Positions 30,896 to 37,491 of a stretch of 37,491 bases of DNA are shown piece after piece (positions within the stretch are counted from its first letter, which is position 1; each line of letters starts with the position of its first letter). The DNA is from a virus: positions 1 through 37,491 of IMG/VR virus record IMGVR_UViG_3300035698_004681. The stretch is one strand, 5' to 3'. The notes beneath the pieces are model-generated. The model did not search any database. It saw only the letters and a list, made by a program, of their open reading frames with translations, and was not told the origin of the DNA. The position numbers were made by a program, and so were the translations under genes.

Positions 30896-30898
30896 ACA

Positions 30899-31567
30899 AT
30901 GATACAGATAAATGAAATATTCAAAGGAATTTCAGGGGAAGCGGGAACGAAAGAATTTCCGCAAGGATCGTTTTGCACTTTTGTACGCTTTCAGGGATGC
31001 AATTTATCTTGCAAATGGTGCGATTCTGAAAGAACCCATGACGGGACAATGGGTAGATCAATGAATATCGGATCAATCCTGACGCATTGCGCAACAAAGA
31101 AAGTACTTATTACAGGGGGTGAGCCTCTATTTCAGAGATTAGAATTCATCCGGCTATGTGAACTATTGATTGAGCGTGGTCATATCGTTCAGGTCGAAAC
31201 AAACGGGTCTTACATGCTCCCTGAAATAGCTGATGTTCAGTGGATTATTGATTACAAATTACCCAGTTCAAGAATGATGAAATACATGATTCCCATTCAA
31301 CCGCTATTCAATTACCTGATTGATGATGGGGGTGTAATGGTGAAAATGGTATATGAAACAGATCATGATGTTGCTTACATGCTAGATATGATTCAGGTGT
31401 ATAGAAAGAAAGTTGGATTTTCTCAGATTACCGCACCGTTCATTATCTCCCCAACACCACCTGCATATCACAAAGCGCCTGATGTGATGAAAAAAATATT
31501 TGAATTGAAATTGCAAGAATTCTGTATATTTAGCCTTCAAATACATAAAATCTTGGGTCTACCGTAA
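30899..31567 (+). CDS. queE: QueE, 7-carboxy-7-deazaguanine synthase
   Basis: A radical-SAM enzyme of 222 residues: EIFKGISGEAGTKEFPQGSFCTFVRFQGCNLSCKWCD holds the CxxxCxxC cluster site (C34, C38, C41), VLITGGEPLFQ is the SAM-binding GGEP box, and FSLQIHKILGLP is the typical C-terminus. It uses the product of QueD. GGGGG lies just upstream of the ATG. The usual further genes (folE, queC, a transglycosylase) are not in the phage part of this window and may lie elsewhere in the phage or be supplied by the host. Confidence 0.9.
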   Translation: MIQINEIFKGISGEAGTKEFPQGSFCTFVRFQGCNLSCKWCDSERTHDGTMGRSMNIGSILTHCATKKVLITGGEPLFQRLEFIRLCELLIERGHIVQVETNGSYMLPEIADVQWIIDYKLPSSRMMKYMIPIQPLFNYLIDDGGVMVKMVYETDHDVAYMLDMIQVYRKKVGFSQITAPFIISPTPPAYHKAPDVMKKIFELKLQEFCIFSLQIHKILGLP

Positions 31568-31607
31568 AATAAATAAAAATAAATAATAGATTTTTGGAAA
31601 AATAAGT

Positions 31608-31613
31608 TATAAT
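31608..31613 (+). promoter_or_regulatory. Possible -10 box before the acidic-protein gene
   Basis: A perfect TATAAT lies in the 119-bp gap after queE, about 75 bp before the next ATG. No good -35 lies 16-18 bp upstream, so support is weak. A short AGGC/GCCT hairpin (around 31634-31648) sits in the presumed leader. Confidence 0.3.
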
Positions 31614-31686
31614 CATTACAAGAAATCGAAAAAGGCAATCCGCCTAACCAAAAAACCAAATGAACAATATTTAAGGAGAACTAATC

Positions 31687-32040
31687 ATGGCTAAGAAAAC
31701 AAACAAAGCACCGGATCACACAACACTCACAAAGAAAGACCTTGTAAAGGCCGCAAAAAACGTCACGAAAGTCATGGGAATTGATCCCCCGATTGACCCC
31801 AAAGCTGATGAAGATGAACTCAAAAAGAAATTGATCAAAGCATTGGCATTTGTTGATCCCACAGACAAGTTCACGGAAACCACTGATTCTGTTCTGGAAT
31901 TGCTTGCCCCTCTTAAAGATGATCCTGAATGGGCTGACGAAAATGATGAAAATGATGATGAAAATGAAAATGCGGAAGCAGATGATGATGCAGATGATGA
32001 AGATGAAGATGAAGATGAAGATGAAGATATAAAGGTGTAA
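31687..32040 (+). CDS. Hypothetical protein with acidic tail, 117 aa
   Basis: The N-terminal 85 residues are K/A/D-rich and helical (LTKKDLVKAAKNVTKVMGIDPPID...), the last 35 nearly all D/E/N. AAGGAG lies 8 nt before the ATG, so the start is phage-like. The tail is coded by a (GATGAA)n repeat after which base composition changes abruptly. The last few codons (IKV) and stop may therefore belong to a different genome if the contig is chimeric. Acidic tails are common in DNA mimics and ssDNA-binding or chaperone-like proteins; no family is recognised. Confidence 0.65.
   Translation: MAKKTNKAPDHTTLTKKDLVKAAKNVTKVMGIDPPIDPKADEDELKKKLIKALAFVDPTDKFTETTDSVLELLAPLKDDPEWADENDENDDENENAEADDDADDEDEDEDEDEDIKV
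31996..32028 (+). repeat. (GATGAA)5 simple repeat at composition boundary
   Basis: Five perfect GATGAA units plus GAT, inside the acidic tail codons. Immediately after it the sequence changes from phage-like to very A+T-rich DNA. Such a repeat is a classic place for false joins in assembly and also for illegitimate recombination. Confidence 0.8.
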
Positions 32041-32190
32041 GCAAAAAGTACCAAATAATATTATTTTATAAACCATTATAAAAATCAATTTTAGTATACT
32101 GGTTTAATTACACTTAAAAATGTAGAAAATATTAGCAGTTGATAAACTGCAAAACTTAAAGAATATTCATTTTAAATAAATTAATGGAAA

Positions 32191-32493
32191 ATGCATCCAA
32201 AGATATAACTCAAGCTTCTAAAAGTTATAACTAAAAAAATATTAATTAATAAGAATAGTTCTAATGATTTAATTGAAAAGAATGATTCTCAAATTAATAT
32301 ACGTCACTTTGTAAAATATGATAAAAATAAGTTTTATGAAGTTATATTTAATAATAGTGATCATGCTAATTTACTAGATCCAAGCATAAAAGAATGTCTT
32401 GATAATCAAGCTAAAATACAAATTAAAGTTTTAGTGCCCATTAGAGTCAGAACAAGCGGATCTCATGAAAAATGTCATTATAGTGAATTATAA
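32191..32493 (+). pseudogene. Broken or truncated ORF in A+T-rich segment
   Basis: From an ATG at 32191 the frame meets TAA at 32206-32208, then stays open for 94 codons to TAA at 32491. There is no ATG between, so the long part lacks a start. The translation of the open part has ordinary-looking features (INIRHFVKYDKNKFYEVIFNN, QIKVLVPIRVRTSG, HEKCHYSEL) and codon use like its right-hand neighbours. A stop mutation, a lost 5' end at the junction, or a sequencing error would explain it. No family recognised. The preceding 150 bp (32041-32190) hold no gene. Confidence 0.4.
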
Positions 32494-32533
32494 TTTAATA
32501 CTTAAAAAAATTGGACATAATCCATTATTATAA

Positions 32534-32824
32534 ATGCCAAACGATCTTATTGATATAGATTATATTCTCATGTTAGAAAAAATAATGTTAGTAGAACAAA
32601 ATATGAATGATTCAACAAGAAATGGGTTGAGCACATATTTATATAATTATAGTATAAAAACTCTTAATATAAAAAATGCTTTTAGAGCACCATCTTCTAA
32701 TAATGGACCTTATACAGAAGATAATGGATTTAGATGGAAAGCATTATCAGATAATTTAAATGACAATGATGTTAAATCATTAATTTGTGATTTACATAAA
32801 AGAATTGTGAAGGCTGGATTGTAA
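32534..32824 (+). CDS. Hypothetical protein, 96 aa (giant-virus-like segment)
   Basis: A frame of 96 codons beginning MPNDLIDIDYILMLEKIML. There is no SD; the leader is only A/T (CCATTATTATAA before the ATG), unlike all genes to the left. The sequence is N/L/I/K-rich and soluble, with a central NAFRAPSSNNGPYTEDNGFRWKA stretch. No known domain. A 124-bp A+T-rich gap follows before the HNH gene. A possible partner of the downstream nuclease-helicase-methylase set. Confidence 0.5.
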   Translation: MPNDLIDIDYILMLEKIMLVEQNMNDSTRNGLSTYLYNYSIKTLNIKNAFRAPSSNNGPYTEDNGFRWKALSDNLNDNDVKSLICDLHKRIVKAGL

Positions 32825-32948
32825 CAAACAATGACTTTTTTTATAATTATAAAAATTTAAATAAATGATCAATTTAAGCAATATATATTATTAATAATCA
32901 TACATGATTAGTAATATACTTAAACTTAAATAAAGATATTATATTATT

Positions 32949-33473
32949 ATGGAAAAATTAATTAACGAAATAAAAAAATATGATAAATATATTAACACAA
33001 AAATTTTACAAAGATATTTAGAGTTTGATTGTGAGAATAAAGAAGAATTTCATCTTTTAATAAATTATGTTATAACTGCTTTTTATCCAGAAAAAACATT
33101 TGGTATTAATGGTAAAAAACGGCTCGATCAAAAACAATTTAGAATATTAATAAAAAACAAATTTAAAAAATGCATTGTATCGGATGTTGATTCAGATGAA
33201 TGTGAGGCGTGTCACATTATACCTATTTCTATAAATGATAATTATGATATTGATAATGGAATTCTTTTATCATCTAGTTTACATAAATTATTTGATAAAT
33301 ATTTATGGTCAATAAATCCTAATACAACAAAGATAGAAATATCAAAAAGTGTATTGCAAAAAAAACACACAATCAATAATTTTAATAATAAAAAAATAAA
33401 TATTAGTGTTAATAAAGAAATGAAAAAAAATTTACTAAATCATTATAATAATTTTAAAAAAAATGAAATTTAA
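32949..33473 (+). CDS. HNH endonuclease (HNH_2-like), 174 aa
   Basis: QKQFRILIKNKFKKCIVSDVDSDECEACHIIPIS (pieces at residues 61-94) followed by DIDNGILLSSSLHKLFD (101-117) is the HNH_2 pattern: paired cysteines, the HI.P histidine at 89, the asparagine of DNG at 103 and the final histidine at 112. No SD, A/T-only leader. Such nucleases occur both as free-standing homing-type enzymes and as restriction nucleases. Here it lies upstream of a helicase and an adenine methylase, which suggests the cutting subunit of a restriction-modification-like set (inference). Confidence 0.78.
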   Translation: MEKLINEIKKYDKYINTKILQRYLEFDCENKEEFHLLINYVITAFYPEKTFGINGKKRLDQKQFRILIKNKFKKCIVSDVDSDECEACHIIPISINDNYDIDNGILLSSSLHKLFDKYLWSINPNTTKIEISKSVLQKKHTINNFNNKKINISVNKEMKKNLLNHYNNFKKNEI

Positions 33474-33506
33474 ATTTACTAAAGCTAAATAATTAATTGT
33501 TATTAT

Positions 33507-35819
33507 ATGGATGATATAATAACAGAAATTCAACAGATATTAGAGATATATAATGAATGCAAGAGCGAAAAAATAACATGGAAATTTTTAAAAAGAAATA
33601 ATTTATTTTCTATTGATAATGAATTATTAATTAAAATAATTAAATATCAAAATAATATTAATACTTTTTTAAGTTTGGTTGATTTTAAAATAAAAAATTT
33701 AATAAAAAAAGGTAAAAAAAAAGATGATATATTGAATTATTTAATTAAATTTATAGATCAAAAAAAGGATCCAATATTAAATAATTTAAATAATTCATTA
33801 ATAAAAATAATTTTTAGTTCAAATATTTATAATAAAATTTATGAGAATTTATTTCCTCCACAAATTACAGTTGATGATTTATTACAACTAAAATTACAGA
33901 ATAAAGAAGAATCTTCTATTATAGAAAAGTATACTAGAAGATTAAATCAACAAGAAGCATATGATTTAATGAAAAAAGATGGGATTAATACAGGCATTCA
34001 TTGTCAAGCAACTGGATGCGGAAAAACAAATATTTCCTTTGAAACTATTTCATTTTTTAATCATAAAAATAAAGATAAAAATATTATTATGTTTGTTGAA
34101 AGAGTAAATATTTTAGCAGATTTATTTGGTTTTGTTAAAAAGAAAAAAGATAAAAAAGATTTTGATTTTAATAAAGTTGATCCATACACAGTTAATAAAT
34201 TAAAAAAACAAGGAATAATTGATTTAAATAATTTTGATATTATAAATAGAGTCACAAATAAAAAAAAAGATTGGGTTAAATTATTAAATGAAACATCATG
34301 CACTAAACCTAAATTATTAATTATTAACAGAGCTTTTTTAGCAAATAATAGTAAACTTTATACTAAAATAAAGAAAGGAAATTTAGGATTAGTAATCCAT
34401 GATGAATGTCATAACACTTCTGCAAACAACTGTTATGATTTTTTAATGTATGCTAAATCAATTGATGCAAAAATTGTTGGTTTTAGTGCCACACCATTAA
34501 AATCAGGAAAGACTAAATGTAAAAAAACCGACAAAAAAATTTCTAATATTATTAGATTATTAAATATTTATGGTAAAGAGGAAGAAGAAGATGAATTAGT
34601 ATTAAACTTATTAACAGATTATAATATGCTATATTCAATTAATCAAAAATTAATTATTCCGCCTAAATTTGTTTGGTATAGTATTGATAACAGTGATGAT
34701 ATGCTAAATAAAAATGATGTTACTCAAAAAGAATTTGGAATAATTGCATCAATCTTAAATAATATTAAAAAAGATAGACCATTTTTTAAGGTAATTGCAT
34801 GGTGTGGAAGAATTGACTTAGCTCAAAAATGGCTAGAGTGGTTTAATAAAAATATAATTAAAGATTTATATCCAAACTTAAAAAATACTGAATATTATAT
34901 TGATCATTCTAAAGTTGAAGGGGATTATGAAAAATTTAAATATCTTAAAAATAATGCAATTCTATTTTGTGCAAATAAACATAGAGAAGGATCAGATATA
35001 ATAAATTTAGATACATGTATATTTTTAGATAAGGTTGCTGATAGATCTGCCATACCATTTATACAATCAATTGGTAGAGTATTAAGAATTCATAAAGATG
35101 ATTTTAATAAAAAAGAAAAAAATGACTTCATTAAACCACATGGATTGATTATTGATGGACTTTCAACTAACAAAGACAATTATGAAACCATTGTTATTAC
35201 AAAAATTGTTTATTATTATTTCTCATTAAAAAATATTTCTATGATTGATAAGTCAATTAATTATGATATTTATGAACAAGCACAGAGTATAATTGATTTT
35301 GATAAAAAAACAAAAACTATAAAATTTAATCTACAAGGTAATGAAATAAAAATAGATTGTAATCAAATAGAATGGAAAGATATTGAACAAAAATTAAACA
35401 AGGATAAAATCCATAATAAAATCCTATCATTAATTACAAAATGTGAAAAAAAAGAAGAAATAAAAAAAATTAAAAATTTTATTGCACAAAAAAAACCAAA
35501 AAGTAAATATGAATATCTTAAATTGTGTGATCATAATGATTTTTTACCAAAGAAACTACATATTTATTTTGATGATAATTGGATAGGATGGTATAAATTT
35601 TTAAATATTGATACAAGCATGTATCCTAAAACATTAAAATATTGGATTAAACTATGTAAGAAATATAAGTTAACAAGTAATAACTATGCTAAATCTTGTG
35701 AAAAACTTAGCATGCCATTAATGCCAGAAGAACTATATTCTAATTTTATAAATTTACATGTTCATTTAGATAATAATAATAGTGATGACATAACAAGAAA
35801 AAAATTGATTTATAAATAA
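33507..35819 (+). CDS. SF2 (type III restriction-like) helicase, 770 aa
   Basis: An N-terminal 140 residues without known motifs are followed by RLNQQEAYDLM and Walker A QATGCGKT (167-174). Walker B is HDECH (298-302), motif III FSATP (326-330), and later CANKHREGSDI and QSIGRVLRIH (motifs V/VI) appear. The C-terminal 120 residues hold short repeats of the type W.GWYKFL.ID.S.YP and YAKSCEKLSMPLMPEELY. I recall similar modules in giant-virus helicases but cannot confirm it here. No SD precedes the ATG. The protein is very rich in K, N and I. Likely the translocating subunit with the neighbouring HNH and methylase. Confidence 0.8.
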   Translation: MDDIITEIQQILEIYNECKSEKITWKFLKRNNLFSIDNELLIKIIKYQNNINTFLSLVDFKIKNLIKKGKKKDDILNYLIKFIDQKKDPILNNLNNSLIKIIFSSNIYNKIYENLFPPQITVDDLLQLKLQNKEESSIIEKYTRRLNQQEAYDLMKKDGINTGIHCQATGCGKTNISFETISFFNHKNKDKNIIMFVERVNILADLFGFVKKKKDKKDFDFNKVDPYTVNKLKKQGIIDLNNFDIINRVTNKKKDWVKLLNETSCTKPKLLIINRAFLANNSKLYTKIKKGNLGLVIHDECHNTSANNCYDFLMYAKSIDAKIVGFSATPLKSGKTKCKKTDKKISNIIRLLNIYGKEEEEDELVLNLLTDYNMLYSINQKLIIPPKFVWYSIDNSDDMLNKNDVTQKEFGIIASILNNIKKDRPFFKVIAWCGRIDLAQKWLEWFNKNIIKDLYPNLKNTEYYIDHSKVEGDYEKFKYLKNNAILFCANKHREGSDIINLDTCIFLDKVADRSAIPFIQSIGRVLRIHKDDFNKKEKNDFIKPHGLIIDGLSTNKDNYETIVITKIVYYYFSLKNISMIDKSINYDIYEQAQSIIDFDKKTKTIKFNLQGNEIKIDCNQIEWKDIEQKLNKDKIHNKILSLITKCEKKEEIKKIKNFIAQKKPKSKYEYLKLCDHNDFLPKKLHIYFDDNWIGWYKFLNIDTSMYPKTLKYWIKLCKKYKLTSNNYAKSCEKLSMPLMPEELYSNFINLHVHLDNNNSDDITRKKLIYK

Positions 35820-35856
35820 GTAAGTGCATATAACATCAGTAATAATATTTAATTTA

Positions 35857-37491
35857 ATGAGTAATAATTTAGGAATTACCACAAATGAACAATTAAGAGA
35901 TCATATTCATTCAATACATGATTTTATTAGAAACAATGGAGCTGGATTTGGCATGTCAGCATTAAAAATTTTTCTTATTTTTTATGGAATGAAAATTGTT
36001 GAAAAAAATAAAAAATGTATGAAAAAATTAAAAGATATGAAAGTTAAATTTAGTGATCTTGTTGAAGTTGCTGAAAAAGCTACTGGAGCTGGACATGATC
36101 CCGACAATGAACATTTCTATCTATGTAATGAAGGGGATAAAATTATAAGAATGATTAATGATGATATTATTGACTTTTTATATGATAATAAAGATTTTAG
36201 AAAATATTTATATTTTGAAATTCCAGCACCAGAAAGAAAAACAGGAGAATTTTTTTGTAATTTAGTTAAAAAAATTAATAAGATACCAATTTCTGAAGAT
36301 TTTAAATCTAAGGTGGATCTTAAGGGAAAAGTTTATGAATATTTTATTGGATTTAATGATAAAGATGCTATGAGTGAATTAGGAGCATATTTTACTGATA
36401 GAAGGATTACAAATAGAATATGTGATCATGTAATTGATAAATTTAAAATAGATTCACCTGATAAGATTCCCACAATGATTGATCCATTTGCTGGTTCTGG
36501 TGGATTTACAATTACTTTTTTACAAAAATTGAACAAAAAAATAGAAATTAAGGATTGGACAAAATATTTAAATAAAATTCATCATTTTGATATGAATCAT
36601 GATGCAGTCAAATCTGCAGGATTAGAATTTTTTAGTATTACTGGAGAATTTCCTCCAGTGGATACTTTTGTTAGAACAAATACTTTTAAACATTTTTTTG
36701 ATAAAAAGTTTAAATTAATCCTTACAAATCCACCATATGGAGGAGATAAAAATAAGAAAACTGCAGAACAAGAAAATAGAGATATTATGATGAATTATCT
36801 TAAAACTCATCATTTTAGTAAAGGAAAATGGATAGAAGAATGGGCTCAAAATCAATATAATCTTCTTAAAAAAGAAACAGTTGAGTCTAATAGTGAACTA
36901 AAACAAACACATGTTAACTTGTTACAATCAAATGATGGACTTAAAAGATATATTTGGGATAATTTTAAAAAGAATATTAAAAAAAAAAATTATAATAATA
37001 CAGATTTTAAATGTAATGATAAAGAATCAATCTCATTGATGCAAATGGCTCATCTATTGGATAAAGATGGATTAGCAGTGGGTGTGTTGAAAGAAGGAAT
37101 CTTCTTTAATAGAATTTATAGCCATATTCGTGAACATATTACTACTAATTTTAATGTTTATAAAGTTGTTAGTATTCCAAGTGACCAATTTGAAAATACA
37201 ACTACTAAAACATCTGAGGTTTATTTTGAAAATACCAATAATAAAACTAAAAAGATTAGATTTTATGATTTGACAGTTGAAAAATATGATGAAACTAATA
37301 TCGAAGAAATTGAAGAAAACGGAATTAAGCTAGTTAATATTAAAGAAAAAAAAGGAGATATTAAAGGAGTTTATGAAAAACATGTTTCAACTGCAACATT
37401 AGATGAAATAAAAAAGAATAATTATTCATGGAACGCAAAAGATTACAATAAAACAGAAATTGTTTGTGGAAAAGATTATGAATTGAAGAAA
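35857..37491 (+). CDS. HsdM-like N6-adenine DNA methyltransferase (3' end beyond window)
   Basis: The frame runs from the ATG at 35857 to the window end without a stop (545 codons). Residues 160-182 (YEYFIGF... ELGAYFTDRRITNRICD) match the conserved lead-in of type I methylases. MIDPFAGSGGF (207-217) is the SAM-binding motif I, and LILTNPPYGG (287-296) is the catalytic NPPY motif of N6-adenine methylases. MAHLLDKDGLAVGVL is the usual later strand. About 100 residues between NPPY and that strand are lengthened. A specificity domain may follow outside the window. No SD. Predicted to methylate adenine in DNA together with the helicase/HNH genes. Confidence 0.85.
   Translation, partial: MSNNLGITTNEQLRDHIHSIHDFIRNNGAGFGMSALKIFLIFYGMKIVEKNKKCMKKLKDMKVKFSDLVEVAEKATGAGHDPDNEHFYLCNEGDKIIRMINDDIIDFLYDNKDFRKYLYFEIPAPERKTGEFFCNLVKKINKIPISEDFKSKVDLKGKVYEYFIGFNDKDAMSELGAYFTDRRITNRICDHVIDKFKIDSPDKIPTMIDPFAGSGGFTITFLQKLNKKIEIKDWTKYLNKIHHFDMNHDAVKSAGLEFFSITGEFPPVDTFVRTNTFKHFFDKKFKLILTNPPYGGDKNKKTAEQENRDIMMNYLKTHHFSKGKWIEEWAQNQYNLLKKETVESNSELKQTHVNLLQSNDGLKRYIWDNFKKNIKKKNYNNTDFKCNDKESISLMQMAHLLDKDGLAVGVLKEGIFFNRIYSHIREHITTNFNVYKVVSIPSDQFENTTTKTSEVYFENTNNKTKKIRFYDLTVEKYDETNIEEIEENGIKLVNIKEKKGDIKGVYEKHVSTATLDEIKKNNYSWNAKDYNKTEIVCGKDYELKK

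Noticed and set aside
31630-31680. preQ1 riboswitch behind queE
   Set aside because: There is a small hairpin and an A-rich tail, but the loop is only 5 nt and the pseudoknot pairing of preQ1 classes is absent; it also lies after, not before, the que genes.
32041-37491. Alternative genetic code in the A+T-rich segment
   Set aside because: TAA ends the HNH and helicase frames at sensible family lengths, so TAA is a stop there.
1-37491. tRNA genes, CRISPR arrays, integrase or attachment sites
   Set aside because: I saw no cloverleaf with conserved T-loop, no regularly spaced repeat array and no recombinase; a strictly lytic phage is therefore likelier but not proven.

Overview
The window holds two very different pieces of DNA. 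Positions 1 to about 32,040 look like the genome of a tailed double-stranded DNA bacteriophage: it has terminase, portal, head genes and a phage replication set, tightly packed genes with ATGA/TAATG overlaps, strong Shine-Dalgarno (SD) sites and moderate GC. Positions from about 32,041 to the end are far more A+T rich, have no SD sites, use A/T-only leaders and K/N/I-rich proteins, and carry an HNH nuclease, an SF2 helicase and a HsdM-like adenine methyltransferase. That style is typical of nucleocytoplasmic large DNA viruses (Mimiviridae-like) rather than of a phage. The change falls right after a (GATGAA)n run, so a misassembly between two genomes is the first thing to exclude.

Left arm (minus strand, 15,872 down to 1): a late operon read right to left. 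It encodes a possible leader ORF, small and large terminase, a DUF1073-type portal, a tiny two-helix membrane protein not obvious at first sight, an SPP1 gp7-like minor head protein, a DUF2213 protease with a nested scaffold start, a decoration protein, a major capsid protein and a small head-associated protein. Directly behind these, still overlapping, comes a glycan-type module: a GT42/DUF115-like protein, a GT2 glycosyltransferase, a GT11 fucosyltransferase-like protein fused to a methyltransferase, two more methyltransferases, a tandem-duplicated glycosyltransferase and a sulfotransferase cut by the window edge. No tail genes are inside the window. The arrangement suggests the phage decorates its particle or host surface with a methylated, perhaps sulfated, glycan.

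Centre (15.3 to 17.2 kb): a divergent control region with hairpins, degenerate repeats and about 1.3 kb of very A+T-rich DNA.

Right arm (plus strand, 17.2 to 32.0 kb): early genes. First an amidoligase and two gamma-glutamylcyclotransferase-fold proteins among many small unknown genes. Here an intergenic module recurs four times and encodes a short peptide beginning MRFANLI. Then come a SNF2/SMARCAL1-like helicase, a CHC2/Toprim primase, a replication initiator carrying 16-bp iterons inside its gene (probable origin), a DnaB-like helicase, QueD and QueE (7-deazaguanine pathway), and an acidic protein. Between 27.70 and 27.87 kb two long inverted repeats are interleaved (A-B-A'-B'), which looks like an RNA switch just before the initiator gene.

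The strongest candidates for something undescribed are the MRFANLI leader modules, the interleaved inverted repeats, the capsid-linked glycan/sulfate module and the amidoligase-cyclotransferase operon. All functional statements are from reading motifs by eye; no searches were run.
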